Origin: CAVPXC01 sp963709505
GTDB taxonomy: Bacteria; Chloroflexota; Anaerolineae; JAAEKA01
Assembly: GCA_963709505.1 (NCBI GenBank)
Contig: CAVPXC010000020.1
Location: 77,638 to 141,637, forward strand
Length of the DNA stretch: 64,000 bases
Direction: 5' to 3'
The translations under genes were made by a program, and so were the position numbers. The first letter of the stretch is position 1; each line of letters opens with the position of its first letter. The notes beneath the pieces were generated by a model. The model saw nothing but the letters and a program-made list of their open reading frames with translations. It ran no database searches and was not told where the DNA came from. This document shows, piece by piece, positions 27,790 to 36,894 of this stretch.

Positions 27790-29972
27790 TTATTGCACAC
27801 TGGTGACCAGCCTGCGCAGGACCTGATTGAAGGCCCAGAGCAGTTGGCCGCGTTGTTCGTAGCCTTGTTCGCCGAGTTCGCTCAGGCCGAGAATGATTTG
27901 CTTGCGGCAGCGGCGGATCAGGCCAATCGCCAGGCGGTACAGTCGCTCCTGGCCGGCGGCGAATTCGTCGTCGCTGTCCCACTGACACTGCCGCGTCCCA
28001 TTGACGGCTGAGCACGTACGGCTGGGTCAACGGCTGATAGAGGCGATCAAACCAGCCGCGGCTGCCCACGTCGAGCCAGAACTGGTAATCGACGGGGCGG
28101 TTCATCATCAAAAACGTGTGGGCCGGCGCCAGCAGCACAGCGTCGTTCTCCGGCTCTTGCCACGCGCCGATATACTGCGCGGCGATCACGCCGTCCTCGA
28201 CTAATTCCAGGTACTCTCTACCTAACGAACGCTCACGCAGAGTATGCTCGGTGGCCGGGCTACCCGCTGGAGATGGAGACTGCTTAGGGATCGTTCGCTC
28301 CCCGCCTATTCCCTGACGAAACTTCTGAACCGAACTCGACCAGGTTCGCTGCCACGCGCGCCGCGTCAAAGTCGTCGTGGAAGCCGTGGCCGCGTTGGGA
28401 GAGGATCTCGCCAAAAAGCCGGCTGAGAAAGTGATCCAACGGCTGTTCGGACTTGCGGGCGTAATCGGAAAGCCACAGCCGGATCGTGTCGTAACGACCG
28501 CCCAGCACGTAGCTGATGCGTTCGCGCATATCGGGGTTGATCTTCTCCCACGACGAGAGCTGCGGTAAACCATCCTTAGGGCGGTAAACGATCTGAGCCA
28601 GGAGCAGGGCGCGCACCAGGTCCAGCTCGTCCACGCCCTGCAGCAGCGCATTCGAGATGTCGAACCGGACGGGGCAGGTGGCCCACTGCGGATGCGCCAG
28701 CGCGGCCAGAGTCAACAGCGCGTGTGTGGCGGGCTCGTCGCGCAGCGCGCGCGATGGACGGTGCGAACGGGCAGGGATACCCAAGCGCTCCAGGCGGTTC
28801 ATCAGTGAGAAGCGCAGCGCGTCGGAGAGAAACGGCGCCAGCACCACGATCTCGCCCGGCGAGGTGCCCTCCTCCACCCGCGCGGCGATCTCGCTTGCGA
28901 TCCAGTCGAGCATCTGCGGGTAGAAGCGCAGGCCTTCGGTGAAAGAGAGCACGTCGCGCGTGCCGGAAGGTAGCTGGCGGGTTGCCAGCGGCCGAGGATG
29001 CGGGCTGGGTTGTTCCAAAGCCTCAGCCAGGCAGTCGCCCAGCCCCCGGAGCGCAGGCGAGGTGACGAAAGACTCGTCGAAGGCCACGTGCACCTGGCAC
29101 AGATCGCGAAGCAAATAGGCGCTCTGCGGGTCGGCGCCGAGGAACTGGCGATATCCTGCGTCCTGGTCGAAGAGCAGCAGCGCGGAATCGAGTTCGGGCA
29201 CTACGTCGCGCAGGAGATCGTGGGTGAAGGGAGTATCTTCTTCGATGTTATCGGCGATCAAGTAGCGATATGCGCCGAGAATGTGCTCGCGCACCTGGGG
29301 CAATGGCCAGAGCTGATGCCAGAAGACCTCGACCTGCAGCGAGAAGTCGAGCAGGTTATGGGTCAGACAATGCTCGCGAAAGCGGGTGGCGCAGTCCTGG
29401 GCGTCGGCGTACACCCGTAGCTGCACCGGCTCGCCCGACCAGGCCGCGACCAGCCGCGGCCCGATCTCGCTGCTGGGGAAGCCAACCACGGCGGCCTTGT
29501 TGAGGTTGTCGAGAATTTGGCTGTAGAGCCGGTTGGCGTCGATGACCACCGAATCGAAATAGCCCTCATCCTGGCGCAGCGGCTGCACGAGGCGCGCCAT
29601 GTGGTATTGGGCCGTCTCCAGGGTCAGGAAGATCGGTGGACGGTCCGGATTGGCAAAGCCGGCCGGGCCGGCCGCCAGTGGCCAGAAGAGCTCGACCATG
29701 CGCCGCGCCAGGCCACCGGCGGTGAGAATCGACGGCACGCCGCCGGCGCGCAGGCGCGTTCGGCGCAGTGCGATGCTGTAAGGTGTCGCCAGCGTGCGCT
29801 GCGGCACCAGCACCAGGATCGAGCCCCCGGGAATGCCCTCTTTGATCAACTGGAGCAACCGCTGTACGGCCGCGGTCGTCTTGCCCGCGCCGGCGGGGCC
29901 TTCGAGAAAAGCCTTGCTATCCTGTGACAAGTCGGCGACGGCGTTTTGGTTGGGATGCAGGGTCAACGCCAT
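27790..29972 (-). CDS. AddB-like helicase subunit without nuclease domain, two frameshifts
   Basis: A protein of about 725 residues with an N-terminal Walker A (EGPAGAGKTTAAV, about 29-41) and a degenerate second motif (LIADNIEED), like the inactive helicase half of AddB. It also has the AddB-like order of Rossmann pieces (ILVLVPQRTLA, EIVVLAPFLSDALRF). The frame changes near 28320 and 27980, and the true stop is at 27790, where the last frame reads AFNQVLRRLVTSVQ. The C-terminal PD-(D/E)XK nuclease of AddB is absent and appears instead as the separate gene at 24367-25215. First gene of the set; a GGAG-like sequence precedes 29972. Confidence 0.75.
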
Positions 29973-30049
29973 GGAGAATCCTAGAAATCCGGACAGAGAT
30001 TACACAATGGGCAACGAACGTACTCTAATTCGACCTTCAGTAACGGTCT

Positions 30050-30118
30050 TCACGGCCCCTCGCTGCGTAGGTATTCAACAGTTCGAGGTGAAATGCCCAT
30101 GTCGGCCAAGAGTTTCAT
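30050..30118 (-). pseudogene. Truncated DUF5615 PIN-like toxin
   Basis: Starts at an ATG overlapping the DUF433 stop by 4 bp (ATGA) and reads MKLLADMGISPRTVEYLRS, the exact N-terminal pattern of DUF5615 toxins, but ends after 22 codons. The rest of the roughly 110-residue domain is not found in any frame before the next gene, so the toxin is decapitated. Confidence 0.75.
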
Positions 30119-30351
30119 GCAGGGACCAACTCAAGAGGATGCACGGACTCTTCAGCCAGCCAGGCACCGTAGGCCAAAGCCTGGTGGATATCTTCTGGCT
30201 GCAGATAGGGGTAATCGACGATTATCTCGTCGACCGTCATCCGATTGGACACCAAGTTCAGGATGAGCGACACCGTCACCCGCATGCCACGGATACACGC
30301 TCGCCCTCCCATAACGTTTAAATCAAATGTGATGCGATCAAAACCTAGCAT
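30115..30351 (-). CDS. DUF433 antitoxin
   Basis: A 78-residue DUF433 protein: DRITFDLNVMGGRACIRGMRVTVSLIL, then MTVDEIIVDYPYLQPEDIHQALAYGAWLAEE. Complete length, unlike the copy at 17111. It is translationally coupled to the truncated DUF5615 toxin. The pair is normally a VapBC-like module with the antitoxin binding its own promoter. With the toxin reduced to 22 residues, the antitoxin may persist by inertia or protect against related toxins. Confidence 0.85.
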   Translation of the reverse strand: MLGFDRITFDLNVMGGRACIRGMRVTVSLILNLVSNRMTVDEIIVDYPYLQPEDIHQALAYGAWLAEESVHPLELVPA

Positions 30352-30397
30352 GGGCTATCCTTTCCTTATGCTATCGTCGATTCGGATGATGCTGCTG

Positions 30398-30595
30398 TTA
30401 TCTTACCGCGTCATTGTGCTCCAACTCGCTTTGTCGTTCTTCCAACAGCTTCTCCACAAGCCTTTCTCCACGTCCAAGACCACGAAGTGCTCGGATCAAA
30501 TCCGCTGGTACAACGATTAGCTTGATAGTCTGGCCGTTATCCAGCGAAACCAGGCGGTTTCCTTCGGGCTCACGTGGCGTTGGACTTGTTGTCAT
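30398..30595 (-). CDS. Small hypothetical protein downstream of Phd antitoxin
   Basis: A 65-residue protein with no recognised family. It has an N-terminal beta-like part (NRLVSLDNGQTIKLIVVPADLI) and a basic helical C-terminus. GGAG lies 9 nt before the ATG. It starts 21 bp after the Phd-like gene, exactly where a toxin would be expected, but is shorter than Doc or RelE toxins. It could be an atypical partner or a remnant. Confidence 0.45.
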   Translation of the reverse strand: MTTSPTPREPEGNRLVSLDNGQTIKLIVVPADLIRALRGLGRGERLVEKLLEERQSELEHNDAVR

Positions 30596-30616
30596 GGGCC
30601 GTTTCTCCAGTGACCG

Positions 30617-30895
30617 CTACCGCCTGATCTCATCCATCAAGTCCTGTGTCGGATGCTGGCGAAGCGGATTGCTGCGAATCTCATCGATCAAACGCAGATA
30701 CGCATCCCAGCCATCGCCCGCGCTCTCCCGTCCGGCACGCACCATGGCAGTTTCGACGGCCTCTTCATCCACAGGCGACAAAAATGCCACGGGCCTGCCT
30801 TGGTAAGTGATCACGTATTCCGCTTTCTGTTCCCGCACCTGCCGCAACACTTCAGCGGTGTGCTCGCGCAGCTCACGCACTCCGATCACAGGCAT
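30617..30895 (-). CDS. Phd/YefM-family antitoxin
   Basis: A 92-residue protein with the Phd/YefM N-terminus (IGVRELREHTAEVLRQVREQKAEYVITYQGRPVAFLSPVDEE), a DNA-binding antitoxin fold, and a variable C-terminal tail. The start is set at the second Met (30895). A good promoter (30942-30969) lies upstream, probably autoregulated. No standard Doc/RelE/YoeB toxin is adjacent. Confidence 0.85.
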   Translation of the reverse strand: MPVIGVRELREHTAEVLRQVREQKAEYVITYQGRPVAFLSPVDEEAVETAMVRAGRESAGDGWDAYLRLIDEIRSNPLRQHPTQDLMDEIRR

Positions 30896-30941
30896 CATGC
30901 ACCTCGTCTTGTGGTATCAAATGAAACTCATCGATGGATGC

Positions 30942-30969
30942 AGTATACACTCACGCTCACAAAAGTCAA
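30942..30969 (-). promoter_or_regulatory. Promoter of the Phd-type operon
   Basis: TTGACT (30964-30969), a 16-bp spacer and TATACT (30942-30947) on the minus strand, about 45 bp before the Phd start. GTGAGCGTGAGTG direct repeats lie in the spacer and may be the operator. Confidence 0.65.
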
Positions 30970-31088
30970 GCACTTCCGCGCCTATTGTAAGGGCCAGGCT
31001 CTTGCGGTCGCCCTGACGGGCAGGCGCAAGACCATGCCACTACCCCGGATTATTATTGCGGAAATCCGTGCCGAGTCTTTTCTGTAGT

Positions 31089-31141
31089 GGGGTCGAGGCT
31101 TAAGCCGGGTCTGCGCCAAAAACCCGGCTAAAGCCTCGACT
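31089..31141. repeat. R3 inner palindrome, copy 2
   Basis: GGGGTCGAGGCTTAAGCC and its inverse GGCTAAAGCCTCGACTCC flank an 18-bp centre containing GCGCCAAAAACCC. It matches the inner part of the element at 19969-20097 but lacks its 23-bp outer arms. It lies at the 3' end of the membrane protein gene. Confidence 0.7.
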
Positions 31142-31187
31142 CCTGCCCACGAATCCCGGCGCGAATTTACGCAACGCTGTATTAAGG

Positions 31188-32197
31188 CTAATTGACTGGC
31201 TCAAGAAGCTGGCAAGGGTGCAACTGCGGTTTGTCCCGCACCCCTCGCCACATCTCGATACGCCAGCGTCCACACGCTCGAACTCGAAGACCAGATAGAT
31301 GCCTTTGACAATCGCCGTCGGGATGATCAGGATCACCAGGAAGATCGGCAGGCCTACAATCACGGCCCAGACCCACGAGTCGCTCAACGCGTACAGGCCG
31401 TAGCCCAGTCCGCCGCCGACCACCACGCCTGCGAAGATCAACGCGAACGTGATCAGGAACAGAACCATACCGAACACGACGCCGATCACCGCCATCAACA
31501 GCCAGAAGATGGCCACATCGCCGGCTCTGCGCCGCGCCAACCGGGTTCCCAAGGACAACGCCTGACCTACCGTGCGATCGGCCAGGGCAATCTCGCGGCG
31601 CCAGAATTGCTGCAACACCGTGATGATGATGGCTGCGACCACGATCACCAAAATCATCAGGATCTCCAGCCCAATGGTGCCGGCAATTCCCAGGGCGGTC
31701 GCCAGATCGCTGTGAAACAGCAGCAACAGCAGCGGCGCCGCACCCAGCGTCAGCAGAATCAGCGCTGCCACGACGGCGACGATCCCCACCAGCAGATCGA
31801 GCAAGAACATGCGCAGCGCCCGGTTGCTCCAGCCGAGGCGGAAGCCTTGACGCCATGTCAGCGCTGCGCCGGTCTCCTCGATCTGATCAACGGAGCGATA
31901 GAGTGCAGTGCGCGCGACGTACTGCACGATCGTGGCCACGACGACCAGGATCAACGCCAAACAGCAGCACACCGCGATCAAGGCGGCGACGCCCGCCCAA
32001 AACTCCGGGCCGGGCATCTGGAAGCCGGAAAAAGCCGATGGCATCGCGCCCGCGCCGTTGCCGCTGTTGGCGACGCTGCTGCCACCTCCTCCCCCGCCAC
32101 CCCCGGCGGTTAACGCCAGCAGGATGCCGAAAATCCAAAGCACCTTATAGCGCCAGGTCATCCCGGCCACGCGCTTGAGCAGATCGCCGTAGTTCAT
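31188..32197 (-). CDS. Polytopic membrane protein (DUF975/GlpQ-membrane-domain-like), frameshifted
   Basis: About 335 residues. A short N-terminal segment (RVAGMTWRYKVLWIFGILLAL) is followed by a glycine/serine linker and about six hydrophobic helices with the RSVDQIEETGAALTWRQGFRLGW loop typical of bacterial proteins of the glycerophosphodiesterase membrane-domain/DUF975 group, whose function is unknown. Near 31265 the frame changes; the downstream frame (WRIEMWRGVRDKPQL) gives the more natural short C-terminus ending at 31188. The other frame would extend into repeat DNA to 31100. Confidence 0.65.
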
Positions 32198-32297
32198 CGA
32201 AGCCTCCTTGCGTCTAGAACACCACGCTCACCATGCTCGAAATGTCACTTCATCATTATTGTAGTCTTGCACGGACAAGTTGGCAAGCGGCCCAGCG

Positions 32298-32400
32298 CCT
32301 GAGAACCGCGGACTGCGGAGGCGCGGACCAGAGGTGTGGTCAGGTTTTCATTGACGGTTGCCGAAGGAATTCGGCGAATGGGCGGCTGTTTTGAAAATGT
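32298..32400 (+). repeat. R1 dispersed repeat, copy 3
   Basis: CCTGAGAACCGCGGACT, GCGGAGGCGCGGACCAGAG and AGGTTTTCATTGACGGTTGCCG appear in the same order and spacing as at 18759-18858, with one deletion and several substitutions. Confidence 0.8.
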
Positions 32401-32453
32401 AAGGCAAATTGACAATTTGCGGCAGCGGCATCAAGAGCCCTTCATCCTCAAAC

Positions 32454-32482
32454 TTGACATGGTACACGGTATCGTGTATACT
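32454..32482 (+). promoter_or_regulatory. Consensus promoter with an inverted repeat in the spacer
   Basis: TTGACA (32454-32459), a 17-bp spacer and TATACT (32477-32482). The spacer contains TACACG-4-CGTGTA (32463-32478), a perfect inverted repeat that would place a repressor directly across the promoter. Confidence 0.8.
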
Positions 32483-32536
32483 TTCTTTCGTCGATACCTA
32501 ATCGTAAGCCGCCTCATCGGTACTATGGAGGGAAGT

Positions 32537-32740
32537 ATGACACCGCACGATCTGTCCAATCTGATCCGTCTCTGGGAACAAGAGCGGGTCACAACCGAGC
32601 AAGTGATCGGGCAGCTTTTATTACACGCGCAGAACATCACAGAGCGGATCGTCAAGCTGGAACGCGCGCGTCCGGACGCATTCTACAGCTCGTCGCGAGG
32701 CTCGTCGGGCTCGCCAGGCTCGGAGACGGCGGACGTCTGA
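32537..32740 (+). CDS. Small helical hypothetical protein
   Basis: A 67-residue protein, mostly predicted helix (LSNLIRLWEQERVTTEQVIGQLLLHAQNITERIVKLERA), with a Gly/Ser-rich tail. No family recognised; no membrane segment. ATG 32537 follows GGAGG by 4 nt. It is driven by a strong, apparently repressible promoter, which supports a real gene. Its last 58 bp overlap the convergent DUF4129 gene, so the tail may be read in antisense to that gene. Confidence 0.55.
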   Translation: MTPHDLSNLIRLWEQERVTTEQVIGQLLLHAQNITERIVKLERARPDAFYSSSRGSSGSPGSETADV

Positions 32741-34374
32741 GCGGCGGGGGGCCTCTGCCTGCGCAGCAGCCGTTTGATCCGCTCCCAGACCGACTTAACC
32801 TGCCGGGCTTCATGCGTATCGATCTCGGCCACGTCGTAGCGGGCGGTGACGAAAGCCTCGGTGAGCGCCTCGACGTCCAGCTCGGCCTCGGGCCAGGTTG
32901 TTTCCAGCTCGCGCACGAATTCGAGCGGAGTCTGGCTGGGCCGGCGCACAACGCCCTGATCGCCGGCGCGGCGTACCGTGCTGAGGTAGAAATAGCGCAC
33001 CTGCTCGCGCGGCGAGAGCGCGCCGAGGCGGATGAAGCGCCACGGCTGGCGTGCAGGCCTGGCAGGTGGCAGCCCGACGCGTTTGCGCCCCGGTAGGCCA
33101 ATCGGCAGCCCGGCCAACCCGCCCCACCAACGCCTCAGGAGGGCATTCAAACGCTCCCAGACCCGCTTCAAGGTTGAGCGCGTGAGATCGATGCCCTGCT
33201 TGCCGAAAAGAAAGACGAGCAGGTAGATCACGACCCCGACGATCAACAGCCAGAGCGCAGCACCTCCCAGCCAGGGTGGAATGTGGATGACCGGAAGAAC
33301 AGGAGGAGGAGCCGCCGGTTGGAAGGTGGTGGGCAGCTCCGGCATCGGCTGCTGCTGGCCAAATAGCGACATCACCCAGGCGAACGCTGCCACGAACAAG
33401 CCCACGATGAACAAAACGATCCCGATCAACACCGATAGGATCACGTTCAGAATCGCCCCGAGCTGCCAGGTGGATCCCAGCGGCAACAGCGTTGCCAGGA
33501 GACCGATCGCCAGAACGATCAAGAGGGAAAAGCGATGCCAGCGGCTCGGCAGTCGGTCCGGCATCTGGACGCCGTCGAACAGCCACTGTGCGCGCAGCAT
33601 GGCCAACCGCGCTTGGCTGGTGAGGACCAGCCCGATCAGGAAATAGAAGATGATCGCTACGATGAGCGTGGATGGCACGCCGGTGTTGAGAACGCTTAGG
33701 CCGGCGTTGGCACTGACTCGCACGCGGGTCGCGCCGGCAAAAAACACCAAAAACGCGCCGCCGAGCAGCCACTGGGTTCCGTAGTCGGCCACCAGGTGTT
33801 CGCGCGACACCTGGACCCGTTCGATGGGCCGGTCAGAGCGCCAGAAGCCGCCCTCCTCGTGCTCTTCGAACCAGGCCAGCTCGCCCGGTGTCAGCGCAAG
33901 CTGGTAAAAGATCGCGGCGACGATGCCGGCTCGGTGCCAGGCGAGAGCCGACAACAACCCGGCTACCAGGAAAGCGCCATCGAAGACGCGCCATGGCTCG
34001 GTCAGCCATCCCAGTGCGGCTTGCAGCGTCGGCCACCGGTCAAACAACCCCCAGGTGAGTAAACGCACGACCACCAGCAGCAGCACCAACTCGGCCACCT
34101 GGAAGGTGGTCCGGCTCAAAAGACGCTGTTTGGGCTGTGCCATCCACTGGGCGCTGGCTACCCCCACGAGTGCGGCAAAAAAAGCCAGTGCCGTCACCGC
34201 GCCCAGGCGCTCGTCTTGGGTGATGGCCAGGGCTGCGGCAAGTGGCCCCATTATCAGACAGGTTGCCTGCAAAGCGATCAACAGCGGCCGCGCGATCTCG
34301 CTCTGCCAGGGAGCGTCGCGCAGCTCGGAGATGTCTCGACGGGGGGATGCGCTCACGTCTTGATCGTGCGTCAT
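32683..34374 (-). CDS. DUF4129-domain membrane protein
   Basis: A protein of about 563 residues with roughly ten membrane helices, a proline-rich linker and a cytoplasmic C-terminal DUF4129 region (REQVRYFYLSTVRRAGDQGVVRRPSQTPLEF, then FVTARYDVAEIDTHEARQVKSVWERIKRLL). DUF4129 domains occur in transglutaminase-type membrane proteins encoded with MoxR and DUF58; here the transglutaminase domain itself is absent. ATG 34374 overlaps the DUF58 stop by 4 bp. The 34617 start would place 81 unlikely Arg-rich residues before it and overlap DUF58. Confidence 0.8.
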   Translation of the reverse strand: MTHDQDVSASPRRDISELRDAPWQSEIARPLLIALQATCLIMGPLAAALAITQDERLGAVTALAFFAALVGVASAQWMAQPKQRLLSRTTFQVAELVLLLVVVRLLTWGLFDRWPTLQAALGWLTEPWRVFDGAFLVAGLLSALAWHRAGIVAAIFYQLALTPGELAWFEEHEEGGFWRSDRPIERVQVSREHLVADYGTQWLLGGAFLVFFAGATRVRVSANAGLSVLNTGVPSTLIVAIIFYFLIGLVLTSQARLAMLRAQWLFDGVQMPDRLPSRWHRFSLLIVLAIGLLATLLPLGSTWQLGAILNVILSVLIGIVLFIVGLFVAAFAWVMSLFGQQQPMPELPTTFQPAAPPPVLPVIHIPPWLGGAALWLLIVGVVIYLLVFLFGKQGIDLTRSTLKRVWERLNALLRRWWGGLAGLPIGLPGRKRVGLPPARPARQPWRFIRLGALSPREQVRYFYLSTVRRAGDQGVVRRPSQTPLEFVRELETTWPEAELDVEALTEAFVTARYDVAEIDTHEARQVKSVWERIKRLLRRQRPPAAQTSAVSEPGEPDEPRDEL

Positions 34375-35621
34375 GATTGCACCCCTCGATAGGCCGGCCG
34401 GCCGCTCCGGGCTTGCAGTCGGGTCAAATCCTCCTCGTCGGCCAGTAGGTAGGCCGCGAAGCCCAAGCGTCGAGCTCGTTGCTGGACTATTCCGAAACGT
34501 CCATACGGCTCCACCGCCAACATGACGACGTTCAGCCCGGCTCGCACCAGGGCGTGCAGCCCCTGGCAGGCGGCTTCGTCGGCGTTGGGAGTGATCACGA
34601 TGACCGTGGTACCCCACGAAAGAGGCACAGCCAAGCGCTGTGCCCAGAGGACGAATGGCTCGGGACGTTCAGCCAGCTCGACGCGCGCCAGCATCTCCAG
34701 CAACTTCATGAGGTGTTGCCGGCCAGGGCGGGATGCTATGAAGCCGGACGCAGGCCGCTCGGCCGGCGCGATGGAAGCATCATCCGTCGTCAGGCGATCG
34801 GTACCGTTGGTGGCCAGGCCAACAGCCTGGCGCGCGCCGGTCAGGTAGCTGGCAACGGAAGCCGCTACGACGATAGCCCACTCGCTCGCGCCGTAGCGCT
34901 GTTGGCGTTCGTACTCCTCGGCATTGAGATTGAGGAAGATGACGCTCTCCAGCGAGATGGCCGGCGAGAACTGCTTGACCAGCAGCGAGTCGGAGTGTGC
35001 GCTGGCCTTCCAGTTGATGCGCCTCTGGGAGTCGCCAGATTGGTACTCTCGCAGCCCGCGCAGCCGAGCCGGGTCCTCGAAGATGCGTTGATTGCTGGCC
35101 AAAGTGCCAAAAGGTAGCCGCGAGGGCAGGGCCAAGCCCACCAGCGGGATGATTCGAGGATAAACGGTGAGAAACTGTTGTCCCACGTCCCGGCCCTGCA
35201 CGTCGACGAAGCCGTACAGATCACCGCTGGCCAGCTGAAGCGGTCCGACCGGATAATAGCCGCGACGGCGGCAGTTGAGATGGTAGCTGATGGTCACCTG
35301 CTCACGCGGCCGCAGGGTATAGACCCTGCGGATCTGCGCCGTGGTTGCCAGCTCCAACGGCAGCCCCTCGTTGATCCGCAGCCAGGGCATGGGCAGCCAG
35401 GTTGCGTTATGAAGATCGAGCGTCACCGGGATCGTTTCACCGAGGAAGGCATGATCGACGAAACGCCGCGTCACGCGCAGTGAGCGCAGACTGCGCGGCG
35501 TAGCCCAGCGCGCCAAGAGCCAGATTCCGCCCAGGACGTAGATCACGTAATAGACGAAATCCAGCCGCATCAGCACGGCCATGGCGAGCAGGGCGCCGAG
35601 GAGGACGACGACTTCTTTCAT
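34371..35621 (-). CDS. DUF58 (VWA-like) membrane-anchored protein
   Basis: A 416-residue protein: two N-terminal membrane helices (residues 5-38), a beta region, then the DUF58 signature GLREYQSGDSQRRINWKASAHSDSLLVKQF (about 190-220) and a VWA-like fold. DUF58 proteins are partners of MoxR AAA+ ATPases in maturation or stress pathways. In an operon between moxR (57 bp upstream) and DUF4129 (4-bp overlap). Its molecular role in this phylum is not known. Confidence 0.9.
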   Translation of the reverse strand: MKEVVVLLGALLAMAVLMRLDFVYYVIYVLGGIWLLARWATPRSLRSLRVTRRFVDHAFLGETIPVTLDLHNATWLPMPWLRINEGLPLELATTAQIRRVYTLRPREQVTISYHLNCRRRGYYPVGPLQLASGDLYGFVDVQGRDVGQQFLTVYPRIIPLVGLALPSRLPFGTLASNQRIFEDPARLRGLREYQSGDSQRRINWKASAHSDSLLVKQFSPAISLESVIFLNLNAEEYERQQRYGASEWAIVVAASVASYLTGARQAVGLATNGTDRLTTDDASIAPAERPASGFIASRPGRQHLMKLLEMLARVELAERPEPFVLWAQRLAVPLSWGTTVIVITPNADEAACQGLHALVRAGLNVVMLAVEPYGRFGIVQQRARRLGFAAYLLADEEDLTRLQARSGRPAYRGVQS

Positions 35622-35638
35622 GGTGGACGATAGACCTA

Positions 35639-35670
35639 GGTCAGCGGTCAGCGGTCAACGGTCAGCCAAC
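35639..35670. repeat. Heptad array H4 (GGTCAGC type)
   Basis: Four 7-bp units GGTCAGC, GGTCAGC, GGTCAAC, GGTCAGC in the short gap between moxR and the DUF58 gene, with no inverted partner. Confidence 0.75.
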
Positions 35671-35678
35671 CGAGAGAA

Positions 35679-36623
<945 letters not shown>

Positions 36624-36830
36624 AGGTGATCCGGGTGAAAAAGCAAGAACCACACGATACGCAGGTTGCGCCAGAGGATTGTACTGCAATCGATACCTGC
36701 TGGCAAGGCAAAGTGCATGCGTCGCTTGGATGTCATCTCCATACATGTTATAATCTCGACATTCATCAGACCCGAGGCGACCGTTTTCGGGATCATTTCC
36801 CCGGCACGCGACCGAAAACAGGCGCCAACG

Positions 36831-36846
36831 TGTTTCACGTGAAACA
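36831..36846. other. parS centromere site
   Basis: TGTTTCACGTGAAACA, a perfect 16-bp palindrome identical to the bacterial parS consensus bound by ParB/Spo0J. It is intergenic, between divergent moxR and the methyltransferase gene. ParABS loads SMC and segregates the origin region. Confidence 0.9.
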
Positions 36847-36894
36847 GTGAATTCGCAAAGACTTCTCAAAAAACGATCTCTCTAAGGAAATCTC

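Larger units (their letters stand above)
32198..32536. other. Divergent intergenic region with R1 copy and promoter
   Basis: About 340 bp between the divergent membrane protein and the small protein at 32537. It holds an R1 copy, a worn R2 palindrome (32398-32423) and the promoter at 32454-32482; no gene is seen. Confidence 0.6.

Noticed and set aside
25100..30900. Phage-defence island
   Set aside because: The helicase/nuclease set fits DNA end repair and no hallmark defence gene (restriction enzyme, Argonaute, CBASS, Gabija type) is present, although a TA cluster follows. A role in defence cannot be excluded.
36624..36869. N-terminal extension of MoxR across the parS site
   Set aside because: The 82 extra residues show no family similarity; the ATG at 36623 gives the standard MoxR start.
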